A DNA stretch of 22,444 nucleotides from Candidatus Sodaliphilus limicaballi (GCA_018065815.1 JAGHSP010000424.1:1-22444); one strand, 5' to 3'; positions 14,784 to 22,358 are shown, counted from the first letter of the stretch. The notes: a model not told the origin generated them from the letters alone. Numbers and translations: made by a program.

Positions 14784-16706
14784 TTATTTGTTGTGCTCGA
14801 GGTAGGTGTAGCCGTAGAGGCCTGAGCGGTAGTTGCGCACGAATTCGTTGCCTTCTTCGCTGGTGATCTTGCCTGAACGTATAGACTCTGTTACCCACAT
14901 TTCCACGTTGCGCACGAGCTGCTTGGGACTGAACTGCACGTAGTCGAGCACCTCGGCCACTGTCTCGCCGTCGATGACCTGGTTGATCTCGTAGTGATCC
15001 TTATAGACGTCGATGTGCACAGCATTGGTGTCGCCAAAGAGGTTGTGCATGTCGCCCAGGATTTCCTGGTAGGCACCCACGAGGAACACTCCCAGGTAGT
15101 AGGGCTCGCCGGGTTTGAGGGCGTGGACGGGCAGCGAGTGTGTGATGCCCTGCGGTGAGATGAAATTGGCAATCTTGCCGTCGCTGTCGCAGGTGATGTC
15201 TTGCACGGTTGCGCGGTGGTTGGGCTGCTCGTTGAGACGCTGCAGGGGCACTACGGGGAACACCTGGTCGATGGCCCAAGAGTCGGGCAGCGACTGGAAC
15301 AGCGAGAAGTTGCAGAAGTATTTCTCGGGCAGCATCTTTGCCACGCTGTTGAGTTCTTCGGGTGCGTGTTTCATGTCGTTAACAATAGAGTTCACGTCGC
15401 GTGCCACGCTCCAGAACAGTTTCTCCACCATGGCGCGTGTGCGCAGGTCGATGAGTCCCAGCGAGAAGCGGTCGAGCGCTTCATCGCGTATCTGCAAGGC
15501 GTCGTGCCAGTCTTCAAGCAGACGAGCCTTGTTGATCTTGTCCCAAATCTCATAGAGGTCGCGCACGAGTTCGTTGTCGTCGGGAGTGACAACGTCGGTC
15601 TCCTCGTCCCATCGAGGCAGCTCGGCAGTCTCGAGGACGTTCATCACGAGCACACTGTGGTGAGCAGTGAGCGATCGTCCGCTCTCGTTGATGATGTTGG
15701 GGTGGGGCATGCCGTTCTTGTTGCATGCGTCCACAAAGGTATAGACGGCATCGTTGACATACTCCTGTATAGAGTAGTTCATCGAGTATCCGCTGGCGCT
15801 GTTGCGAGTTCCGTCGTAGTCCACTCCCAGACCGCCGCCGATGTCGATGAAATCGACGTTGTAGCCTAGCTTGGCAAGCTGCACATAGAACTGCGAAGCC
15901 TCGCGCAGGGCGTTCTTGATGCGGCGGATCTTGGTGATCTGGCTGCCAATGTGGAAGTGAATGAGCTTGAGGCAGTCGGTCATGTTGTTGCTCTTGAGGT
16001 AGTCAAGAGCGGTGAAGAGCTCACTGGTGTTGAGACCGAACTTGCTGCGGTCGCCTCCGCTCTCCTCCCACTTGCCGCTGCCGCTGCTAGAGAGCTTGAT
16101 GCGTATGCCTATGTTGGGTTTGATGCCCAGACGCTTGGCGATGGAGTTGATGAGCACAAGCTCGTTGAGTTTCTCCACCACGAGGTAGATGCGCCTGCCC
16201 ATCTTCTGTGCCAGCAGAGCGAGTTCCACATATCCCTCGTCCTTGTATCCGTTGCAGATGATGAGGGAGTTGGCGCTGATGTCGGCCATGTTGATGGCAA
16301 GTACAGCGTGCAGCTCGGGTTTGGAACCAGCCTCAAGTCCTATGTTGAACTTCTTGCCGTGCCCCACGATTTCCTCCACCACTTGTCGCATCTGGTTCAC
16401 CTTGATGGGGTATATGACGAAGTTCTGTCCGTTGTACTCATACTCTTTAGCGGCCTTCTTGAAGCAGCTAGCGAGTTTCTCGATGCGGTTGTCGAGAATG
16501 TCGGGGAAACGCAAGAGGATGGGTGCAGTGATGTTGCGAGTGCGCAACTCGTCCATCACATCGACCAGGTCAACGGGCACACAGCTCTGCTTGGGAGTGA
16601 CTGTGATGTGTCCGTGCTCGTTGATAGAGAAATATTTGAGTCCCCATCCGTGGATGTTGTAAAGCTCGGCGCTGTCCTCAATGCGCCATTTGTTGATGCT
16701 TGCCAA
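14784..16706 (-). CDS. speA: Biosynthetic arginine decarboxylase
   Basis: 640 aa, close to the ~630-660 aa of SpeA enzymes. It converts arginine to agmatine with PLP in the polyamine route. The PLP lysine is Lys102 in YPIKVNQ; HIGSQI, the GGGLGVDY loop, ESGR and CDSDGK (Cys506, Asp507, the intersubunit substrate site) are all present. The start is TTG at 16706: there is no in-frame ATG between the upstream in-frame stop and residue 51, and the next residues (KWRIEDSAELYN) fit the known N-terminus of Bacteroidales SpeA. A consensus promoter lies ~90 bp upstream, divergent from the AraC-type gene. The cassette lies immediately downstream. Confidence 0.95.
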   Translation of the reverse strand: MASINKWRIEDSAELYNIHGWGLKYFSINEHGHITVTPKQSCVPVDLVDVMDELRTRNITAPILLRFPDILDNRIEKLASCFKKAAKEYEYNGQNFVIYPIKVNQMRQVVEEIVGHGKKFNIGLEAGSKPELHAVLAINMADISANSLIICNGYKDEGYVELALLAQKMGRRIYLVVEKLNELVLINSIAKRLGIKPNIGIRIKLSSSGSGKWEESGGDRSKFGLNTSELFTALDYLKSNNMTDCLKLIHFHIGSQITKIRRIKNALREASQFYVQLAKLGYNVDFIDIGGGLGVDYDGTRNSASGYSMNYSIQEYVNDAVYTFVDACNKNGMPHPNIINESGRSLTAHHSVLVMNVLETAELPRWDEETDVVTPDDNELVRDLYEIWDKINKARLLEDWHDALQIRDEALDRFSLGLIDLRTRAMVEKLFWSVARDVNSIVNDMKHAPEELNSVAKMLPEKYFCNFSLFQSLPDSWAIDQVFPVVPLQRLNEQPNHRATVQDITCDSDGKIANFISPQGITHSLPVHALKPGEPYYLGVFLVGAYQEILGDMHNLFGDTNAVHIDVYKDHYEINQVIDGETVAEVLDYVQFSPKQLVRNVEMWVTESIRSGKITSEEGNEFVRNYRSGLYGYTYLEHNK

Positions 16707-16791
16707 TTTTAATTGTTCGTTTTATGTTGTTAAACAAAAAGTCCTATCTGTGCCGTCAGGCTCTCCATGCGCCCACGTCACCTAATTTGTG

Positions 16792-16822
16792 CAAATTTAA
16801 TCAAAAAACCATGGGTGGCAAA
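16792..16822 (-). promoter_or_regulatory. speA promoter
   Basis: Minus strand has TTTG (16819-16822), 19 bp, then TAAATTTG (16792-16799). This is a full match to the Bacteroidetes -33/-7 consensus and spacing. The transcript leader would be roughly 80 nt. Confidence 0.7.
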
Positions 16823-16846
16823 GGTTTTTTTCTGAAATTTTTCATT

Positions 16847-16873
16847 TTTCGTTGCGTTTCGTTGCGTTTTGTT
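16847..16873. repeat. Tandem decamer in the speA/AraC divergent region
   Basis: TTTCGTTGCG occurs twice in a row (16847-16866), followed by a degenerate TTTTGTT. It lies between the two divergent promoters. It may be a regulator site; 10 bp is close to one helical turn. Confidence 0.45.
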
Positions 16874-16939
16874 ACTGTCGGAGGGTGTGCGTTAAATTTT
16901 TTTAGGTTTTTTGCAGGAAAAACTTTGGATAAATATTTG

Positions 16940-16947
16940 TATCTTTG
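16940..16947 (+). promoter_or_regulatory. -7 box of the AraC-type regulator pair
   Basis: TATCTTTG matches TAnnTTTG and lies 31 bp before the ATG at 16979. This excludes any start further upstream. TTTG words occur 12 bp and 26 bp upstream, neither at the usual 19-21 bp. Confidence 0.55.
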
Positions 16948-16978
16948 CAAGCAAATTAAAGATTGGGAGATAAATTGC

Positions 16979-18154
16979 ATGTTCGATATAATTCTAGTAC
17001 ACGCGCGTTCGCTTCTGTATGGTGTTGTGACTGCATGCATAGTTCATTTTATTGTAATACTGCTAGATACGTATTGTATCAGGAAAAGTGAGCATGCTCG
17101 CTTTGTCCTAGGTGTCTCGATTGTGGGCATGGGGTGGCTGTTGTTTCAATATGTGCTATGGTTTGTGGTTGATGCGCTAGGCTTGCTGTCGCCCGAGAAC
17201 GCTCCGCAACACGTCACCCTGGCTGGCTGTCTTGGCTTTATAGAGATGGTGACGCCGTTGCTGTTCCAGATGGCACTCTACAGTGTGTCGAAGCTCAAAG
17301 TATTCAATGTGCATCGTGCCTTGGTGCTGATTTTGCCTTATCTTGTGCTGTTTATCCTCTTTCTCGCCACAGGCAACCGTTTGTGGACCAAGGTGGGATA
17401 TGGTTACACAATGTTTAGCGCGATAGTGGTGCCCATAGCCATTCACATCCAGGTGTATCGCTATCAAAAACTGCTCAAGGACACCTACGCCAACACCACG
17501 GTGCGTGATGTGAAATGGGTGCTCACGGTGCTCTATGTGATGGTGGGCGTGTTTGCCATGTGGGTTCTCGTGAGCTTTATGACTCCATCGGCGCTTGCCG
17601 ACTGCATCTACATGTGCTTGAGCATGATGGCATGGGGATTCTATGCCAAGAGGTTGAGCGTGCAGAACTTCGATATCGACGTGATGCGTGAAATTGCAGA
17701 GAACGGCGAGCTTGACGAGGAGCGCGAGCCGGAAGCCGACAAGCCTCATGCAATAGGAGAGGAGATGCCGCTCCAATCGATGGAAGCGGTAATAGCGCCT
17801 CATGTCAAACTCAAGGCATGGCAGGAACCCCACTTCGACGAGGCTGTGCGACACTTCTGCTCACAGGAGAAGAATTTCTCTGACCCAGACCTCAGCGTGC
17901 AGGATGTGGCGCAGGGTGTGGGCACTAACCGCACCTACGTGTCGCGCTGGTGCAAGGAGCAGGGCTGTGACTTCAGCACGTTCATCACCAGCATCAGGCT
18001 TGACTATGCCGAGCGGCAGCTGATGGAGACTAGCCTCACCATCACCGAGATACTGGAGATGTCGGGGTTCAGCAACGCTAGGCACTTCCGCACGGTGTTT
18101 GTGGCACGATATGGCTGCACTCCGTCGGAGTTCCGCACCCAGAATCGTGCATGA
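16979..18154 (+). CDS. Membrane-bound AraC-family transcriptional regulator (7 TM + HTH), copy 1
   Basis: 391 aa from the ATG at 16979; the frame is open further upstream but crosses the promoter, and this start aligns with copy 2 (MFDIILVHARS / MYDNFLLHVRS). About seven hydrophobic helices fill residues 11-222, then an acidic linker, then an AraC-type double HTH (about 285-388) with VGTNRTYVSRWCKEQG as first recognition-helix region and FSNARHFRTVFVARYGCTPSEF as the second signature. This predicts DNA binding on the cytoplasmic side and a sensory membrane domain. The ligand is unknown. It is divergent from speA (272-bp shared region) and 48 bp upstream of copy 2. Confidence 0.9.
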   Translation: MFDIILVHARSLLYGVVTACIVHFIVILLDTYCIRKSEHARFVLGVSIVGMGWLLFQYVLWFVVDALGLLSPENAPQHVTLAGCLGFIEMVTPLLFQMALYSVSKLKVFNVHRALVLILPYLVLFILFLATGNRLWTKVGYGYTMFSAIVVPIAIHIQVYRYQKLLKDTYANTTVRDVKWVLTVLYVMVGVFAMWVLVSFMTPSALADCIYMCLSMMAWGFYAKRLSVQNFDIDVMREIAENGELDEEREPEADKPHAIGEEMPLQSMEAVIAPHVKLKAWQEPHFDEAVRHFCSQEKNFSDPDLSVQDVAQGVGTNRTYVSRWCKEQGCDFSTFITSIRLDYAERQLMETSLTITEILEMSGFSNARHFRTVFVARYGCTPSEFRTQNRA

Positions 18155-18202
18155 TGCTTGGAAAAGAAGAAAATATAGATGTAATGATAAACGAGGACAA
18201 CG

Positions 18203-19291
18203 ATGTACGATAACTTTTTATTACATGTGAGGTCGATGTGCTATGGCGGCATGGTGGCTTATTTTGTGTTCACCATCATGCGGCTAGTGAGGCATTACCG
18301 CACCTACGATTCGGCAACGGCGCGTTTTGCTGTCGTGTCCTCGTCGCTGGCTATGGCGTTGCTTGCCATCAAGAATGCAGCCCGCTTTGTGTTTGACGTG
18401 ATGCACATCGCTTTTCCTCGCATCGAGGATATGCCAGTGTTCCACAGTCCGCTCATCATGGAGATGATGGCGATACCCTTCATGGGTGTGGCGTTGAGCG
18501 CGCTGTCGCGACTCACTCCCCCCAAGGGTACAGAGTTGTTTGTGCAGTTGCCGCTTCTCGTGTCGCTCATCTTCTTCTCCATTACCGGCAATGAGCTGGT
18601 GATGAACATGTCGTTCACCTATGTGGCCATCTACTCGGTGGCGGTGATATTGTCAGTGCACATCAACGTGCGCCGCTACCAGACGAAGCTCAATGAGACA
18701 TATGCCAACACCGACAAGCGTGGCATCACGTGGGTGCTCATCACGCTCTACATCATGGTGGGTCTCTTGACGCTGTGGGGCATCATGCAGTTTGCAATGC
18801 CCGGTTTGCTGAGCGACTGCCTCTACTTCCCGCTGAGCCTCATCCCGTGGATATTCTATAGCCGCCGTCTCATCAAGCAGGACTTCAACATCGCAGCGAT
18901 GCATGTCCAGGACGACGAAAATGACCTGGCCGGCGACAGCGAAGCTGCGCTCAAGACGTGGCAAAATGCACAGTTTGGCGAGGCTGTGATGAAATTCTGC
19001 ACCGACAAGAAGAACTTCACTAATACGGACCTGAACATTGTGGAGGTGGCTCGTGCCGTGGGCACTAACCGCACCTACGTGTCGCGCTGGTGCAAGGAGC
19101 AGGGCATGGACTTCAGCACATATATAGCTCACATCAGGCTTGACCATGCGTTGCCGCTGCTCGTGTCGGGCTATCCTATCAGCGAAATAGTGACGATGTC
19201 GGGGTTCTCAAGCCCGCGCTCATTCCGCACCGCATTCGTGGCACGCTACAACTGCACCCCCAGCGAATACCGCACAAGAAAACAAGCCTAA
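18203..19291 (+). CDS. Membrane-bound AraC-family transcriptional regulator (7 TM + HTH), copy 2
   Basis: 362 aa. Same layout as copy 1: about seven hydrophobic segments (residues ~10-220), a short linker, then an AraC HTH domain ending CTPSEYRTRKQA. The membrane parts have diverged (NTDKRGITWVLITLYIMVG versus NTTVRDVKWVLTVLYVMVG), while the HTH keeps a 16-residue identical stretch. The start ATG at 18203 follows a purine-rich GAGGA ~8 bp upstream. Tandem duplication with diverged sensor and conserved DNA-binding surface suggests two signals read onto overlapping targets, or heterodimers (inference). No promoter is needed in the 48-bp gap. Confidence 0.9.
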   Translation: MYDNFLLHVRSMCYGGMVAYFVFTIMRLVRHYRTYDSATARFAVVSSSLAMALLAIKNAARFVFDVMHIAFPRIEDMPVFHSPLIMEMMAIPFMGVALSALSRLTPPKGTELFVQLPLLVSLIFFSITGNELVMNMSFTYVAIYSVAVILSVHINVRRYQTKLNETYANTDKRGITWVLITLYIMVGLLTLWGIMQFAMPGLLSDCLYFPLSLIPWIFYSRRLIKQDFNIAAMHVQDDENDLAGDSEAALKTWQNAQFGEAVMKFCTDKKNFTNTDLNIVEVARAVGTNRTYVSRWCKEQGMDFSTYIAHIRLDHALPLLVSGYPISEIVTMSGFSSPRSFRTAFVARYNCTPSEYRTRKQA

Positions 19292-19328
19292 ATACTTGCC
19301 CACACAGATACAAACTAACTTGTTTTTT

Positions 19329-20894
19329 CTATACTATCGCTTCTATCAGCGTGCGGCCATTCAATTTTACTGGTGGCAGCATGCCTGACTGCTTTGTCTT
19401 ATTGAAGCAGAAACTTAGGAGGTACCCTTCTTGTAAGTTGAAATATTCAAGGTAGCGGCATAGTTGTTCTTCGCCTCGCTCGTTGTAAGCATTGCCTCGC
19501 CATATTTTGAGTTCAATGACGTACTGCTTGCCCAGGTAGTCAATCACTATGTCCATGCGGTCATGGTCACGCGTCTGTTCCTCAATGTGGTAACTGCCTA
19601 TACCATTGATGACAGGACGCAGATAGGTGAGGAAAATCTTTCGTGCATCGTTCTCAATGAATTCGTTATCATGATCCATTTTGTAGGTCTGGTTCATGTG
19701 AACGACAAATCGTTCCATAAGGAGCGGAATGTCCAGAATGCCGTCATGGATGAACTGGCTCTTATCGGTCATGCCCTGAATAAAGTCTGTTGAATTTTTG
19801 TCTTGTGAGATAAAGTATTCGTAAAACCATATTTCAAACATGCGTGATGCGACAGCAAATGCGCCATCCTGCTGTTTGACAAAGTTGAACATCAGGGCAA
19901 GGTTGGTTGCCTTGTCATAGTAGTTGAATGAGTAGCGATAACCGTTGAAAAGAATTCCTTTGATGGTACGTTCCAATTCGGGGAACTCATCAAGTTTCTT
20001 GGCAATGTCATCAAACAGAGTACTTCCCTCGGTCAGTATTTTGTTGACTGCTTTCAACACGCCTTCTTTATCCCATGTCCATTGTTCGGCATCAATTATC
20101 TGGCAGATGCGGCTCACAAGGAATGGATAGCCCGAGGTGTAGTCGCGAATCATCTGTGCCACAGCCTTTTCGTTAAAGTTCAGTCCGTGGTCAGCTTTAT
20201 ATTCGGCAAGCATTCCTGCTATACCTTCGGCCGAAAGACTCATGTCCACATCAAAGGGGACAGCGATATTCCAGGGGCTATTGTACTGGTGCTGTTCATC
20301 TGTGCGAATCTTCAGTTTCAAGTTCTTGACGTCATAGACACCAGCAAGGATGACACTTTGGAAAGTGGGTTTAACGTCCCTGTCAAGATACATCCTGCGT
20401 AACAAAGCCAAGAGTTTCAAGAAAGAAGGATAATTGCCAGCCTGATCAACTTCGTCAATCAAGATAACAACAGGTTTAGAATTGCGATGACTGACATTAC
20501 TGATAAACTTAGACAATGCCTTTTCACTGCATTTTTCGTCATGAGATTCAGAAAATGCCGAAATATATTCAGCCACCTCCTTGTCAAGTCCTTCAAGTGG
20601 AGTCCACTCAAACGCATCTGCCATCTGATAGACAAATCTAGAATAGAGTTTCTCTTCGTCGGCGAAGGATGAATCTCCCAATCCTTCAAAACTAAGGTTG
20701 AATACACAGAACTCGTTGGTAAAACTACTACTGATTGCTTTCAATGTAGTTGTCTTGCCATACTGCCTGCCACGATTTATGCAGAAATAGTCACCCTTGG
20801 CAACCATCTTGCGGATGATTTCCAAACGCTCGGTGATGTCCACCATATAATGTTCGTTCGGGCGACAAGTACCCGCTGTATTGAATGCTTTCAT
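19329..20894 (-). CDS. AAA/P-loop ATPase with C-terminal PD-(D/E)XK nuclease-like domain
   Basis: 521 aa from the ATG at 20894. A frame 23 residues longer exists, but a -7 box lies inside it, and the start MKAFNTAG..RPNEHYMVDI is typical of the family. P-loop region NRGRQYGKTTT (Lys46, Thr47) has the variant spacing common in this group; Walker B is PVVILIDEVD (Asp147, Glu148). The C-terminus (about 410-521) has RMDIVID (Asp448), VIELK (Glu461, Lys463) and EEQLCRYLE (Gln477), the PD-(D/E)XK pattern of DUF1703/PDDEXK_9-type domains. This family is abundant and multi-copy in Bacteroidales; its role is not established. It is convergent with AraC copy 2 (37-bp gap). Confidence 0.85.
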   Translation of the reverse strand: MKAFNTAGTCRPNEHYMVDITERLEIIRKMVAKGDYFCINRGRQYGKTTTLKAISSSFTNEFCVFNLSFEGLGDSSFADEEKLYSRFVYQMADAFEWTPLEGLDKEVAEYISAFSESHDEKCSEKALSKFISNVSHRNSKPVVILIDEVDQAGNYPSFLKLLALLRRMYLDRDVKPTFQSVILAGVYDVKNLKLKIRTDEQHQYNSPWNIAVPFDVDMSLSAEGIAGMLAEYKADHGLNFNEKAVAQMIRDYTSGYPFLVSRICQIIDAEQWTWDKEGVLKAVNKILTEGSTLFDDIAKKLDEFPELERTIKGILFNGYRYSFNYYDKATNLALMFNFVKQQDGAFAVASRMFEIWFYEYFISQDKNSTDFIQGMTDKSQFIHDGILDIPLLMERFVVHMNQTYKMDHDNEFIENDARKIFLTYLRPVINGIGSYHIEEQTRDHDRMDIVIDYLGKQYVIELKIWRGNAYNERGEEQLCRYLEYFNLQEGYLLSFCFNKTKQSGMLPPVKLNGRTLIEAIV

Positions 20895-20930
20895 ACTTGC
20901 TGAGGCGAAAGTGCAAATGGTCATTGACTG

Positions 20931-20966
20931 CAAATTTATGAAAAATTTCTCAAAAACGAGCAAAAA
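20931..20966 (-). promoter_or_regulatory. Promoter of the ATPase gene
   Basis: Minus strand TAAATTTG (20931-20938) matches TAnnTTTG, with TTTG 22 bp upstream (20961-20964). It supports the downstream ATG at 20894 as the true start. Confidence 0.55.
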
Positions 20967-20984
20967 CCTTATAATTTTTTACCC

Positions 20985-21138
20985 CTCGGGGAGCTCGGGG
21001 AACTCGGGGGAACTCTGGAGAATTTTTTGTCTCTCGGGGAACTCCGGGAACTCGTGGAGAATTTTTGTGTCACTCGGGCAACTCGGGTAAATTTTTTTAC
21101 CTCTCGGGGAACTCGGGGAACTCGGGGAACTTGGGGAA
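20985..21138. repeat. GC-rich array of about thirteen CTCGGGGAA nonamers in four blocks
   Basis: Blocks at 20985-21022, 21033-21059, 21073-21090 and 21103-21138 are made of CTCGGGGAA or close variants (CTCCGGGAA, CTCGGGCAA, CTCGGGTAA, CTTGGGGAA; two units are 10 bp). The blocks are separated by T-rich spacers such as AATTTTTTGT. Spacers are short, similar to each other and not unique, so it is not a CRISPR. Confidence 0.85.
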
Positions 21139-21184
21139 ATTTTAATGAAATGGTATTTTTGTGCTGGAGGCACGAAATTATAAA

Positions 21185-21211
21185 AATCTGATTAATCTGC
21201 TTAATGTGGTT
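21185..21211. repeat. Three 9-bp AATCTGATT-type units
   Basis: AATCTGATT, AATCTGCTT, AATGTGGTT in exact 9-bp steps, 46 bp after the end of the GC-rich nonamer array. Confidence 0.55.
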
Positions 21212-21229
21212 TTTTTACTAGATACTAAT

Positions 21230-21268
21230 ATAAAAAACATCTTCCTTATAAAAAAAACATCTTCCTGC
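21230..21268. repeat. Direct repeat of a terminator arm
   Basis: An A-run followed by ACATCTTCCT occurs at 21230-21247 and again at 21248-21267. The second copy is one arm of the fba terminator; the first is a spare copy that could pair with the same partner arm. Confidence 0.6.
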
Positions 21269-21290
21269 CGTTGTAGCGGGAAGATGTTTT
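21250..21290 (-). terminator. Rho-independent terminator of fba
   Basis: Arms 21254-21268 and 21276-21290 pair over 15 bp with one G-U (AAAACATCTTCCTGC / GCGGGAAGATGTTTT) around a 7-nt loop. On the minus strand the stem runs into a U-tract. It starts ~22 bp after the fba stop. Confidence 0.85.
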
Positions 21291-21311
21291 GTGTTTAGCA
21301 GATGTTAGCAA

Positions 21312-22307
21312 TTATGCCTTTCCGTTGCTGCCGAGAACCTCTTCGATCTTGTGCTTGTAGAGGCGCTCCATTTCTTCGCGAGCGGGACCGCAGTACTTGC
21401 GGGGGTCGAACTCACCGGGCTTCTCGTTGAAGACCTTGCGCACAGCAGCGGTGAACGCCAGACGGCTGTCGCTGTCGATGTTGATCTTGCACACAGCGCT
21501 CTTGGCAGCCTTGCGAAGCTGCTCCTCGGGAATACCTACAGCGTTGGGCATCTTGCCACCGTTGTTGTTGATGATCTCAACATACTCCTGGGGAACTGAA
21601 GAAGAACCGTGGAGAACGATGGGGAAACCAGGAAGTTGCTCCATGATAGCATCGAGGATGTCGAATGCCAGGGGGGGAGGAACGAGGCGACCTGTCTCGG
21701 GGTCAACAGTGCATTGCTCGGGAGTGAACTTGTAAGCACCGTGGCTTGTGCCGATAGAGATTGCGAGAGAGTCGCAGCCAGTGCGAGTAGCGAAGTCGAT
21801 AACTTCCTCGGGCTTGGTGTAGTGAGATTCCTCAGCTTGTACCTCGTCTTCAACGCCAGCGAGAACGCCGAGCTCAGCCTCAACAGTCACGTCGTGAGCG
21901 TGAGCATATTCAACAACCTGCTTTGTGAGAGCGATGTTCTCCTCGTAGGGGAGGTGTGAACCGTCGATCATCACGCTTGAGAAACCGAAGTCAACGCAGC
22001 TCTTGCACAGCTCGAAGCTATCGCCGTGATCGAGGTGGAGACAGATCTGGGGATTCTCCCAGCCGAGTTCCTTGGCATACTCTACAGCACCCTGTGCCAT
22101 GTAGCGAAGCAGTGTCTGGTTAGCGTAGTTGCGTGCACCTTTAGATACTTGAAGGATGACGGGTGACTTTGTTTCAGCGCAAGCTTTTACGATTGCCTGC
22201 TGTTCCATGTTGTTGAAGTTGAATGCGGGAATTGCATAACCTCCGTTAATAGCCTTAGCAAACATTTCGCGAGTGTTCACGAGGCCTAACTCCTTAAAAC
22301 TTACCAT
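21312..22307 (-). CDS. fba: Class II fructose-1,6-bisphosphate aldolase
   Basis: 331 aa. Zinc-dependent aldolase of glycolysis and gluconeogenesis, splitting fructose-1,6-bisphosphate to DHAP and glyceraldehyde-3-phosphate. Motifs: YAIPAFNFNN near the N-terminus, CLHLDHGDS with catalytic Asp93 and zinc ligand His94, VEAELGVLAGVEDEV (Glu143/Glu145), SIGTSHGAYK (His189) and VLHGSSSVP (His233), then KINIDSDSRLAFTAAVRK, which binds phosphate. It could also act on tagatose-1,6-bisphosphate, but the housekeeping aldolase is the simplest reading. It has its own -7 box upstream and a strong terminator downstream, so it is probably a single-gene transcript. Confidence 0.93.
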   Translation of the reverse strand: MVSFKELGLVNTREMFAKAINGGYAIPAFNFNNMEQQAIVKACAETKSPVILQVSKGARNYANQTLLRYMAQGAVEYAKELGWENPQICLHLDHGDSFELCKSCVDFGFSSVMIDGSHLPYEENIALTKQVVEYAHAHDVTVEAELGVLAGVEDEVQAEESHYTKPEEVIDFATRTGCDSLAISIGTSHGAYKFTPEQCTVDPETGRLVPPPLAFDILDAIMEQLPGFPIVLHGSSSVPQEYVEIINNNGGKMPNAVGIPEEQLRKAAKSAVCKINIDSDSRLAFTAAVRKVFNEKPGEFDPRKYCGPAREEMERLYKHKIEEVLGSNGKA

Positions 22308-22358
22308 TTTGTGTAAAATATTATTAAAAAATCGATTAAATTTCCACTAAATCGAGTG

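Larger units (their letters stand above)
20895..21311. other. 417-bp gene-free region between the ATPase and fba
   Basis: It holds the ATPase promoter, a GC-rich array of CTCGGGGAA nonamers (20985-21138), a second short nonamer tract (21185-21211), a duplicated terminator arm, and the fba terminator. Frames open here translate to Ser/Pro- or Phe-Pro-Glu-rich repeats and are not credible genes. Confidence 0.75.

Noticed and set aside
14701..14898. 66-residue N-terminal extension of the GxxExxY protein
   Set aside because: It overlaps speA in another frame and the right inverted repeat; the family's N-terminus begins at the ATG at 14700.
15201..16712. Long plus-strand frames opposite speA (15201-15869, 15951-16712)
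   Set aside because: They are antisense shadows of a highly conserved gene, with Val/His-rich composition and no recognisable motif.
16700..16978. 93-residue N-terminal extension of the first AraC-type regulator
   Set aside because: It crosses the speA start, both promoters and a Cys/Phe-rich non-conserved stretch; the paralogue aligns from the ATG at 16979.
19292..19328. Terminator between the AraC pair and the ATPase gene
   Set aside because: Only a 4-bp stem (ACAA/TTGT) before a T-run; too weak to call.
20895..20963. 23-residue extension of the ATPase
   Set aside because: The promoter -7 box lies inside it, and family members start at the MKAFNTAG-type sequence.
20985..21138. CRISPR array
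   Set aside because: Units are only 9-10 bp, directly adjoining within blocks, and the spacers are short and alike; no cas genes nearby.
20979..21173. Frames rich in Ser/Pro or Phe-Pro-Glu over the CTCGGGGAA array
   Set aside because: Repeat-derived reading frames on both strands, no start signal, no flanking unique coding sequence.
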